Source: DASYHS01 sp035998295 | GTDB taxonomy: Bacteria; Pseudomonadota; Alphaproteobacteria; Azospirillales; Azospirillaceae | Direction: 5' to 3' | DNA length: 8,906 nt | NCBI RefSeq assembly: GCF_035998295.1 | Contig: NZ_DASYHS010000250.1 | Span: 1 to 8,906 of the forward strand | In this document: positions 1-7,082 of the stretch, piece by piece | How positions within the stretch are numbered: position 1 is the first letter of the stretch | Layout: each line of letters opens with the position of its first letter | Notes under the pieces: generated by a model | The model's input: only the letters and a program-made list of their open reading frames with translations | What the model was told of the DNA's origin: nothing | Databases searched by the model: none | Made by a program: the position numbers and the translations under genes

Positions 1-28
1 GCGCAAGCGCGACTGGGAGAAGGAGACG

Positions 29-430
29 ATGGCGGCCATACGCGCGGCGCTGCCGCAGCTCCCCATTCCCCGCCGGAACGCGGTGCCGCCGCCCGCGGAC
101 AACGGCGACCCGGCGGTGGCGTGGTTCCGGGAATGGCACCATTGGTGCCTCAGGACCGAGCGCCTGTGGGCGCAGCGGACGGAGCGGGTCGACGAGCGGA
201 ACTACGATTCGATCCTGGAGGCGGCGTTCCGGCGGTCGTCCATGGCCGCCGACGCGCTGGCGGCGACCCCGGCCACAACGGTCACCGGTGCATTCTGCAA
301 GCTGTGCGCCTTCGCCTTCTGGTCGCTCAACCAGGGCGACGAGCCGCCGGGCGAGGACGTGCTGGCGGTCTCCGCGCTGCTCGACCTCGACAGGCTGGTG
401 CGCGGCGCGGAAGATGCGCCGCGGGCGTAG
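29..430 (+). CDS. Hypothetical protein, possibly 5'-partial
   Basis: A 133-residue protein that I cannot assign to a named family. It is Trp- and Arg-rich in the middle (FREWHHWCLRTERLWAQ, near residues 33-49) and has a C-terminal stretch (A-ATPATTVTGAFCKLCAFAFW, about residues 78-98) resembling small alphaproteobacterial hypothetical proteins in which 'TPA.T..G...K' follows a charged helical region; that resemblance is from memory. No signal peptide or membrane segment is clear. The start at 29 follows an AAGGAGA stretch only 2-3 bases upstream, which is close, and the frame stays open to the left edge (codons for RKRDWEKET precede Met), so the true start may lie outside the window. It converges on the DUF2061 gene and overlaps the end of that reading frame by 229 bases. 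Third codon positions are strongly G/C, supporting this frame as coding. Confidence 0.6.
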   Translation: MAAIRAALPQLPIPRRNAVPPPADNGDPAVAWFREWHHWCLRTERLWAQRTERVDERNYDSILEAAFRRSSMAADALAATPATTVTGAFCKLCAFAFWSLNQGDEPPGEDVLAVSALLDLDRLVRGAEDAPRA

Positions 431-759
431 GGGCGCCGCACGGTGAAGCGGCGGGCCGGCGGTGCGGCCGGACGCTCCGGCCCCGATCCCAGGCCCGGCG
501 CCGGGCGGCGGGCGAAGGGCCGCAGCAGCAGCGGCAGCCGGGACCAGTCGCGCCGCTCCAGGCGCAGCCAGGCGCGCTCATGCGCCCAGAACAGACCGAT
601 CTTCGTCATCAGCTCCAGCGCCGCGATCGAGGTGGCGCCCTTGATGCTGCCGGTCACGAGGTAGCTGACGATGAAGGTGTCGATCCCCGCGGTGACCCGC
701 CAGCTCACCGCCTTCGCGATCGAGGCCAGATGCGAGCGCAGCGCGGCGCCGGCCCTCAT
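202..759 (-). CDS. DUF2061 small membrane protein, last gene of cys operon
   Basis: The first 70 or so residues match the DUF2061 pattern: KAVSWRVTAGIDTFIVSYLV, then TGSIKGATSIAALELMTKIG and FWAHERAW. Two hydrophobic helices are visible at about residues 22-37 and 42-59, so it is probably an inner-membrane hairpin. Its function is unknown. It starts with ATG overlapping the cysH stop codon (ATGA), with GGGAG a few bases upstream, so it is translationally coupled to cysH. The reading frame runs on to 185 residues, far beyond the domain. The last 100 or so residues are low-complexity, rich in Ser, Ala, Pro and Arg, and lie partly antisense to the convergent gene at 29-430; the stop at 202-204 is formed opposite a Tyr codon of that gene. 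The start and domain are well supported; the natural C-terminus is doubtful. Confidence 0.75.
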   Translation of the reverse strand: MRAGAALRSHLASIAKAVSWRVTAGIDTFIVSYLVTGSIKGATSIAALELMTKIGLFWAHERAWLRLERRDWSRLPLLLRPFARRPAPGLGSGPERPAAPPARRFTVRRPYARGASSAPRTSLSRSSSAETASTSSPGGSSPWLSDQKAKAHSLQNAPVTVVAGVAASASAAMDDRRNAASRIES

Positions 760-1541
760 TGCGGGTCTCCCGCGCCGGCGCCCGCCGCCGTGCCCGGCGC
801 CGACGAGAGCGACAGGTGGATGCCGCACTCGGTCCTGCCGCGCCCGCGCCAGCGGCCGCTGCGGGCGTCCTCGCCCGGTGCGACCCGGTCGGTGCAGGGC
901 ATGCAGCCAATCGACAGGAAGCCGTCGGCCTCCAGCGGGTGGCGGGGCAGGTCGTGGCGGTCGAGATAGGTCACGACGTCGTCGCGCGTCCAGCCCGCCA
1001 GCGGGTTGACCTTGATCCGGCCGTCCGCGACCTCGAACGCCGGCAGTGCGGCGCGCGTCGAGCCCTGGTAGCGCTTGCGCCCCGTGATCCAGGCGTCGAA
1101 CGGGCCCAGCGCGCGGGCCAGCGGCCGCACCTTGCGCAGCGCGCAGCAGGCGGCGTCGTCGCGCAGCCACAGCACGCCCTGCGCGTCCTGGGCCGCCAGC
1201 TCGGCCTCGTCCGGGCCGATGCTGCGCACGTCGCCGAGGCCCAGGCGCGCCAGCAGCCGGTCGCGGTAGGTCAGCGTCTCGCCGAACAGCTTGCCGGTGT
1301 CGATGAAGATCACCGGCACCGACGGGTCGACCGAGGCCGCCTGGTGCAGCAGCACCGCACTCTCCGCCCCGAAGGAGGAGACGAGCGCGATCCGGCCCTT
1401 GAGCCCGCCGGTCAGCACCGGGCGCAGCAACGCCTCGCCGCCGAGATGGCCGTACCGGGCCGACAGCTCCGCCGCCTCGGCCTCGATCCCCTGCGGCTCC
1501 GGCTCCTGCGCCGGCTCCTGGCGCCGGAGGGCCGCGGTCAC
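756..1541 (-). CDS. cysH: Assimilatory APS reductase ([4Fe-4S], thioredoxin-dependent)
   Basis: Cytoplasmic enzyme of 261 residues that reduces adenylyl sulfate to sulfite and AMP using thioredoxin. The adenylyl-binding loop SSFGAESAVLLH is at residues 55-66, followed by the IDTGKLF segment at 80-86 and the GRKRYQGSTR segment at 154-163. A Cys pair at 132-133 and CxxC at 213-216 are the iron-sulfur ligands that distinguish the APS-type enzyme from the cluster-free PAPS reductase of enteric bacteria. The catalytic ECGIH motif is at 238-242. The GTG start at 1541 overlaps the stop of the DUF934 gene by four bases (GTGA), and no strong Shine-Dalgarno is visible, which suggests coupled translation. 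The first 20 or so residues and the Ala/Gly-rich tail are not conserved features. cysD/cysN, which make the substrate, are not in the window. The family is secure; substrate preference is inferred from the cysteines. Confidence 0.95.
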   Translation of the reverse strand: MTAALRRQEPAQEPEPQGIEAEAAELSARYGHLGGEALLRPVLTGGLKGRIALVSSFGAESAVLLHQAASVDPSVPVIFIDTGKLFGETLTYRDRLLARLGLGDVRSIGPDEAELAAQDAQGVLWLRDDAACCALRKVRPLARALGPFDAWITGRKRYQGSTRAALPAFEVADGRIKVNPLAGWTRDDVVTYLDRHDLPRHPLEADGFLSIGCMPCTDRVAPGEDARSGRWRGRGRTECGIHLSLSSAPGTAAGAGAGDPQ

Positions 1542-2036
1542 GAGACACCCACCCCGGCGAGACGCCGCCGCAGGAGGGAGACCGGCGCCGCCTCGTCGGC
1601 CGCGCGCTGGTAGGCGATCGCGATCCGGCCGAGGGCGGCCGTCCAGGCGGCGGCGTCGCGGTCGTCCGGGATCGCCACCGTCGTGAAGCCGCAGCGCAGC
1701 AGGAAACGGTACTGGTCCGGCAGCGTGTGGCCGAGCGCGCGGATCTCGCCCGCGAAGCCGTGGCGCTCGCGCAGCTCGCGCGCGGTCGAGAAGCCGCGGC
1801 CGTCGCGGAACTTCGCGAACTCCACCGCGACCAGGGAGACGAGGCCGAGATAGGGGGCCACGTGCTCCGCCAGCTCGCCCGTGCCGAGCTTCACGCCGAG
1901 CGGGGCGGTGCGGGCCGCGAGATCGTCGCGCTCGGCCGCCAGCCGGGAGAGGGGGACGATGGCCGGACGGTCGGCCGGGACCGGCGCGCCGTCGGCGACG
2001 GTGTGCCAGGCGTCGGGGACGGGGCGTCCCTGCTGG

Positions 2037-2050
<14 letters not shown>
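1538..2050 (-). CDS. DUF934 protein of the sulfite reductase operon
   Basis: A 170-residue soluble protein of the DUF934 family. Family landmarks include GVKLGTGELAEHVAPYL (residues 52-68), the VEFAKFRDGRGFSTARELRER core (76-96), and the GHTLPDQYRFLLRCGF segment (107-122). DUF934 genes are typically found between cysI and cysH in proteobacteria and have been described as probably involved in sulfite reduction, but I know of no established reaction. There are no cofactor-binding cysteine clusters; one Cys is at position 120. The start at 2050 is fixed by a full AAGGAGG at 2057-2063 with a six-base spacer. The start lies inside the end of cysI (14-base overlap), and the stop overlaps the cysH start. 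The frame continues upstream inside cysI, but that part is an overlap artefact. An accessory or assembly role for CysI or CysH is inference from position only. Confidence 0.9.
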
Positions 2051-3782
<1,732 letters not shown>

Positions 3783-3819
3783 GCGGGATATCTCCTGTCC
3801 CGGGGGCTTTCTGGGGGGC

Positions 3820-4149
3820 TCAGAGCGCGAAGCCGGCGGGTTGTTCGGCCTGCTTGCCGAGGTCGGGGCGGATGCTGGGGCCGAGCGCCTTGACCCGCTC
3901 GCGCATGTGCAACGGCACGGGCCGGCCGTCCACGACCGCCACGTCGATGGGGTAGACGTCGAGGACGAGCTGCGCCGCGACGTCCGCCTGGGCCGCCGCC
4001 AGCGCCGCGGCGATGTCGGCTGCGGCGAACACCTCGGCCTCCCCGGCGCGCTCGACCCAGCGCCGGCCGGCGCCGAGCCAGACCGCGAGGCCGTCGTCCA
4101 GCCGGCTCGCGCCGACGATCTGCAGGTCCCCCTTGGCTTTCACGAGCAT
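3820..4149 (-). CDS. DUF2849 protein between cysG and cysI
   Basis: A 109-residue protein matching the DUF2849 pattern: an N-terminal 'K..GDLQIVGASRLDDGLAVWL' strand-turn-strand, a WVERAGEAEVF segment (residues 31-41), an Ala-rich helix (43-60), then VLDVYPIDV (62-70) and a C-terminal 'RER.K.LGPSIRPDLGKQAE' tail. DUF2849 genes are small alphaproteobacterial partners of sulfite reductase genes; no activity is known to me. The start at 4149 is preceded by GAGGGA and lies 10 bases after the cysG stop. The stop is 37 bases before the cysI start, so it is clearly inside the operon. No metal-binding motif, signal peptide or membrane segment is visible. A role in siroheme delivery or in CysI assembly would fit its place between the cofactor synthase and the hemoprotein, but that is inference. 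Confidence 0.85.
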   Translation of the reverse strand: MLVKAKGDLQIVGASRLDDGLAVWLGAGRRWVERAGEAEVFAAADIAAALAAAQADVAAQLVLDVYPIDVAVVDGRPVPLHMRERVKALGPSIRPDLGKQAEQPAGFAL

Positions 4150-4159
4150 GGCAAGTCCC

Positions 4160-5182
4160 TCATTCCGCCGCGGCCGGCCGGGCGGTCCTGGTGATGACGT
4201 CTTCGGCGGGGATGCCCATATGGACCCCCGGCACGATCTCGGTTTCGATCCCGGCGGCGCGCAGCGCCTCCAGCTCATGGCCGCCGGACGCCGGCGGGTC
4301 GCCGGGCATCAGGCGCGCGACGCGGTTGCCGGCCAGCGCCGCGGCCGCGGCAAGGGACGCCGCGTCGGCCGCGGGGCCGGCGAAGATGCGCCGCGCGTCG
4401 CGGCGGACATAGGGCAGGATGCGCGCGTCGATGGAGGCGTCGTGGACGACGACGTCGGCGTCCTGGATCACGCGCAGCGCCTTCAGGGTCAGCAGGTCCG
4501 GGTCGCCCGGGCCGGTGCCGACGAGCGAGACGCGGCCCATGCGCTCCTGGCCGTAGCCGGGGTCGTTGAGGGCGCGCAGCATCGCCGCGGTCGCCCCGGC
4601 CTCGTCGCCGGCCAGCACGCGGGCGGCGACCGGGCCGTCGACGACCGCCTCCCAGAAGCGGCGGCGCGCCGTCTCGTCGGCACGCGTGCTGCGGACCGCG
4701 CCGCGGAAACGGTCGAGCAGGACGGACAGCCGGCCAAGCTCCGGCTCCAGCGCCGCCTCCAGCCGCTCGCGCAGGCGGCGGACCAGCACCGGGGCCGCGC
4801 CGCCCGAGCCGATCGCGATCGTGATCGGGGCGCGGTCGACGACCGCCGGCATCAGGAAGCTGGACAGGTCGGCGCGGTCGGGGACGTTGACGGGGATGCC
4901 CCGCTCGCCCGCGAGCCGGACGACCGCGGCGGCCGTGTCGGCGTCGGCGCCATCCGCGAAGGCGAGGACGGCGCCGTCCAGGTCGGCGGCGGCGAAGGGG
5001 CGGCGGTGCACCGTCTCGGCCAGCGCCGCCAGTGCCGCGTCCGGTGCCGGAGAGACGACGCGTAGCCGGGCGCCGAAGGAGGCCAGCAGCCGCGCCTTGC
5101 GCAGCATGGACTCGCCGCCGCCCGCAAGCAGGACGACGCGCCGGTCCACGGCCAGGGATATGGGGAAGGTTCTGAGTGCCAC
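4160..5182 (-). CDS. cysG: Siroheme synthase with intact dehydrogenase/chelatase domain and truncated SUMT domain
   Basis: A 340-residue protein aligning with CysG (about 457 residues in enteric bacteria). The N-terminal precorrin-2 dehydrogenase/sirohydrochlorin ferrochelatase part looks complete: FPISL at 6-10, a Rossmann GGGESMLRKARLL at 21-33, NVPDRADLSSFLMPAVVDR at 99-117 with Asp102 matching the catalytic Asp, and GSGGAAPVL at 125-133. The second domain begins at about 217 with VSLVGTGPGDPDLLTLKALR and keeps Asp248, but GKRAG has become GPAAD, GGDPFIFGRGGEE has become PGDPPASGGHE, and the protein stops shortly after VPGV, about 115-120 residues early. It should oxidise precorrin-2 and may insert iron, but uroporphyrinogen methylation must then come from another gene. 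The start is GTG at 5182 with GGAG about 12 bases upstream. It is the first gene of the cys operon. Confidence 0.9.
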   Translation of the reverse strand: MALRTFPISLAVDRRVVLLAGGGESMLRKARLLASFGARLRVVSPAPDAALAALAETVHRRPFAAADLDGAVLAFADGADADTAAAVVRLAGERGIPVNVPDRADLSSFLMPAVVDRAPITIAIGSGGAAPVLVRRLRERLEAALEPELGRLSVLLDRFRGAVRSTRADETARRRFWEAVVDGPVAARVLAGDEAGATAAMLRALNDPGYGQERMGRVSLVGTGPGDPDLLTLKALRVIQDADVVVHDASIDARILPYVRRDARRIFAGPAADAASLAAAAALAGNRVARLMPGDPPASGGHELEALRAAGIETEIVPGVHMGIPAEDVITRTARPAAAE

Positions 5183-5245
5183 GGAATGCCACCGCTCCAG
5201 TTCGTGAGGGGAGATTCGAAGACGGCTGCCGGCTTGTCGAGGAAA

Positions 5246-5275
5246 AATATAATTTCAACTAAAGAAATTTGTTAA
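5246..5275 (-). promoter_or_regulatory. Candidate cys operon promoter with operator-like inverted repeat
   Basis: Read toward cysG, TTAACA (5270-5275) and TATATT (5246-5251) form a -35/-10 pair with an 18-base spacer, giving a leader of about 57 bases. The spacer is filled by a perfect inverted repeat, AATTTC-N7-GAAATT (5251-5269), a position where a bound regulator would block or modify RNA polymerase access. The regulator is unknown; the assignment rests on sequence pattern alone. Confidence 0.4.
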
Positions 5276-5299
5276 TACCGGGGATAGTGTAAAATGGAA

Positions 5300-5315
5300 T
5301 ATATCGTTTTATATC
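5300..5315. repeat. Direct repeat TATATC-GTTT-TATATC
   Basis: Two identical hexamers TATATC are separated by four bases (10-base period, one helical turn) inside the AT-rich island, upstream of the cys promoter and before fpr. The spacing would put two protein subunits on the same DNA face. It could equally be a by-product of AT-rich composition. Confidence 0.45.
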
Positions 5316-5431
5316 AGAGACTTGTGTGGGAAACGGCCGCCGGGCCGCCATTCGCCACGCGGGACGGTAAGGCATCAGCCATGCGTTATCCGCACGGTTC
5401 TGCGTGAAAAAACAGCTATCACATCGTCGTG

Positions 5432-5439
5432 ATGTACAT
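5432..5439. promoter_or_regulatory. ATGTACAT palindrome in the fpr leader
   Basis: This perfect 8-base palindrome lies 60 bases before the fpr start. It shares an 11-base string (GATGTACATTA) with the site at 7036-7046 in the promoter of the toxin-antitoxin genes, read on the opposite strand. It may be a binding site for the same regulator, or chance. Confidence 0.3.
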
Positions 5440-5499
5440 TAGGGTGCGGCCGACTCGCGGCTCAGCGGCCGCCCGCGCATGAGACAGAGGACTGCAAGG

Positions 5500-6273
5500 A
5501 TGAGTGCCTTCGCCCAGGAGACGGTCACCAGTGTGCGCCACTGGACCGACAAGCTGTTCAGCTTCACCCTGACCCGCAGCCCGACCTTCCGCTTCGCCAA
5601 CGGCCAGTTCGCGATGATCGGGCTGGAGGTGGAGGGCCGGCCGCTGCTGCGCGCGTTCTCGATGGCGAGCCCCAACTACGAGGACCACCTGGAGTTCCTG
5701 TCGATCAAGGCGCCGAACGGTGCCCTGACCTCGCGCCTCCAGCACATCCGGCCCGGCGACAGCGTCCTGGTCGGGCGCAAGCCGACGGGCACGCTGCTGC
5801 TGGACAACCTGCTGCCGGGGCGCACGCTGTACCTGTTCTCGACCGGCACCGGCCTGGCGCCGTTCCTGAGCCTGATCCGCGACCCGGAGCTGTACGAGCG
5901 GTTCGAGAAGGTGGTCCTGACCCACACCGTCCGCCACGAGGCGGAGCTGGCGCACCGCGACGCGATCACGGTCGGCCTGCCCGAGGACGAGTTCCTGGGC
6001 GAGTTCGTGCGCGGCAAGCTCGTCTACTACCCGACCGTGACGCGCGAGCCCTTCGCGACCGAGGGGCGGATCACCGACCTGATCCGCTCGGGCCGGATGG
6101 CGGACGACCTGGGCCTGCACGACCTCGACCCGGCCGAGGACCGGGCGATGATCTGCGGCAACCCCTCCATGCTGGCGGAGCTGAAGGGCATGCTCGAGGA
6201 GCGCGGCTTCCGCGAGGGCTCCGGGCACGCGCCCGCCGACTACGTCGTCGAGAAGGCGTTCGTGGAGAAGTGA
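5500..6273 (+). CDS. fpr: Ferredoxin/flavodoxin-NADP+ reductase
   Basis: A 257-residue cytoplasmic FAD enzyme that passes electrons between NADPH and ferredoxin or flavodoxin. The FAD-binding barrel includes the RAFSMASP motif at residues 51-58 and the phosphate-contacting stretch ending in GALTSRL (74-80). The NADP-binding half has GTGTGLAPF-type residues at 114-122 (STGTGLAPF) and CGNPSM at 219-224. The C-terminus YVVEKAFVEK is typical of the bacterial subclass in which the FAD is capped by an extension. Length agrees with the family. The frame is open from 5479, but the start at 5500 is chosen because AGAGGA sits eight bases upstream and the family N-terminus begins there. It diverges from the cys operon, and with no cysJ visible it is the likely NADPH-to-ferredoxin link for CysI; that link is inference. 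Confidence 0.93.
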   Translation: MSAFAQETVTSVRHWTDKLFSFTLTRSPTFRFANGQFAMIGLEVEGRPLLRAFSMASPNYEDHLEFLSIKAPNGALTSRLQHIRPGDSVLVGRKPTGTLLLDNLLPGRTLYLFSTGTGLAPFLSLIRDPELYERFEKVVLTHTVRHEAELAHRDAITVGLPEDEFLGEFVRGKLVYYPTVTREPFATEGRITDLIRSGRMADDLGLHDLDPAEDRAMICGNPSMLAELKGMLEERGFREGSGHAPADYVVEKAFVEK

Positions 6274-6275
6274 GG

Positions 6276-6308
6276 GGCGGGGGATCGCTTGACGGTTCTT
6301 CGCCCGCC
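6276..6308. terminator. Weak possible stem between convergent fpr and vapC
   Basis: GGCGGG (6276-6281) and CCCGCC (6303-6308) can pair across a 21-base loop in the 35-base gap between the convergent fpr and vapC stop codons. The loop is long and no U-run follows, so this is only a weak candidate. Confidence 0.2.
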
Positions 6309-6746
6309 TCAGGTGCGTGATTCCCGGGGCTGCCAGGGATCGAGCAGTTCGATGCCGGCGCCTCGGAAATCGCGGATGTTGCGGGTCGCCAGGACCATGC
6401 CGTGACGTTCCGCCGTGGCTGCGAACAGGGTGTCCATCGCCGGCAGCCGCATTCCGCCGGCCGCTGCGCGCGCCATCATGACGCCCCAGGCCTCGGCCGC
6501 GGCGCGGTCGAGTTCCAGGACCCGTCCGGCAAACCGCTCCGTCAAGTCCGTTTCCATCCACAGCGTGAGCCGTTCACGCCGGCTGCCCTCGGGCAACCGT
6601 TCGATCCCGTGGCGGATTTCGGCGAAGGTGAGAACGCTGAGATGCAGCCGGTCTTCGTCGGTGGCGCTTATCCATGCCGTGACATTCGGGTCGGGCTCCG
6701 GCCGGATCAGCTCGGAGACCACATTGGTGTCGAGCAGGTAGTTCAC
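6309..6746 (-). CDS. vapC: PIN-domain toxin ribonuclease, VapC/FitB type
   Basis: A 145-residue PIN-domain protein, expected to be a Mg-dependent endoribonuclease that inhibits growth when free of its antitoxin. The N-terminal YLLDTNVVSEL carries the first acidic residue Asp6. Glu43 is in TFAEIRHGIERLP, which is characteristic of FitB-like members. Asp105 is in LPAMDTLFAATAERHG, and Asp126 is in the closing TRNIRDF motif, so all acidic active-site positions are present. The GTG start at 6746 overlaps the antitoxin stop by four bases (GTGA), which indicates coupled synthesis after the antitoxin. The frame is open further upstream, but that part overlaps the antitoxin in another frame and is not family-like. 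RNA target unknown. It ends 35 bases from the convergent fpr stop. Confidence 0.92.
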   Translation of the reverse strand: MNYLLDTNVVSELIRPEPDPNVTAWISATDEDRLHLSVLTFAEIRHGIERLPEGSRRERLTLWMETDLTERFAGRVLELDRAAAEAWGVMMARAAAGGMRLPAMDTLFAATAERHGMVLATRNIRDFRGAGIELLDPWQPRESRT

Positions 6747-7012
6747 AGCTCGATATCGCGCGGTTCGTCCCGGATGCGTTCGATCTCCACCCGCTCCTCG
6801 GCGAGCGGCGAGCGTGCGAAGAACTCGACGAGATCGCCGCGGCGCCGATTCCGGTGCTCCCATTCCCGGGCGGACACCACGACGACGGCCGGCTTTCCGT
6901 GACGGGTGACGACCTGCGGTCCCCGGGTCACGGCCTTGTCCACCAGCTCGCTGAAATGGGCACGGGCATCCCGCAGATGCCAGGTGTCAGCGTCCGACGA
7001 GTGCTCCGCCAT
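6743..7012 (-). CDS. Phd/YefM-family antitoxin
   Basis: An 89-residue antitoxin for the adjoining PIN toxin. WHLRDARAHFSELVDKAV (about residues 11-28), then GPQVVTRHGKPAVVVVSAREWE (31-52) is the Phd/YefM DNA-binding and dimerisation fold. The acidic and Arg-rich C-terminal part (residues 53-89) should wrap the toxin. The open frame extends to 7063, but Met at 7012 is preferred because GGGAGAGAG lies just upstream (7016-7024), and because the domain starts there and this leaves the two ATGTACAT palindromes in the promoter rather than in the coding region; Met at 7036 is the main alternative. Proteins of this family usually repress their own operon together with the toxin. The pair lies 70 bases downstream of ubiD on the same strand. 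Confidence 0.9.
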   Translation of the reverse strand: MAEHSSDADTWHLRDARAHFSELVDKAVTRGPQVVTRHGKPAVVVVSAREWEHRNRRRGDLVEFFARSPLAEERVEIERIRDEPRDIEL

Positions 7013-7037
7013 CGTCTCTCTCCCGGCATCGCTCATA

Positions 7038-7073
7038 ATGTACATCGTAGCCACTCTGGCCATAAATGTACAT
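7038..7073 (-). promoter_or_regulatory. Paired ATGTACAT palindromes, candidate antitoxin operator
   Basis: Two perfect ATGTACAT palindromes (7038-7045 and 7066-7073) lie 28 bases apart, centre to centre, just upstream of the antitoxin gene. Both have similar flanks on the plus strand (ATA before each, with an extra A in the second). Phd-type antitoxins bind short palindromes next to their promoter, so autoregulation is the natural reading. The site TACATT (7037-7042) could act as a poor -10. Confidence 0.5.
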
Positions 7074-7082
7074 GGTCGCCCC

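Larger units (their letters stand above)
5183..5499. promoter_or_regulatory. Divergent cysG/fpr intergenic region with AT-rich island
   Basis: This is the only sizeable non-coding stretch in the window. Bases 5241-5320 contain 21 G/C of 80, in sharp contrast to the GC-rich genes on either side. The island holds a candidate cys promoter, an inverted repeat and a direct repeat (listed separately). The remaining part toward fpr (5321-5499) is GC-rich, with a small hairpin-capable CGGCC/GGCCG pair (5334-5347), a dyad ATCAC-N6-GTGAT (5418-5433) and an ATGTACAT palindrome (5432-5439). I see no gene and no riboswitch class that I recognise. Confidence 0.75.

Noticed and set aside
202..1548. 448-codon minus-strand frame as a single gene
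   Set aside because: Its upstream part is an out-of-frame shadow of cysH. Only the portion from Met at 759 encodes the DUF2061 domain, so the gene is called from there.
759..1613. 284-codon plus-strand open frame
   Set aside because: Antisense to cysH, which has all catalytic motifs on the other strand.
4160..4540. Frameshift as the cause of the short CysG
   Set aside because: SUMT-like similarity continues in the same frame to near the end, and the next intact gene begins 10 bases after the stop, leaving no room for a displaced C-terminal part.
4013..5065. 350-codon plus-strand open frame
   Set aside because: Antisense to cysG and the DUF2849 gene; composition-driven.
5381..5407. Eight-codon open frame (MRYPHGSA) before fpr as a leader peptide
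   Set aside because: No cysteine or other regulatory codons, no good ribosome site, and no attenuator pair of hairpins after it.
5321..5499. Possible riboswitch (cobalamin or SAM type) in the fpr leader
   Set aside because: I could not find the conserved boxes of these classes; only short isolated hairpins are present.
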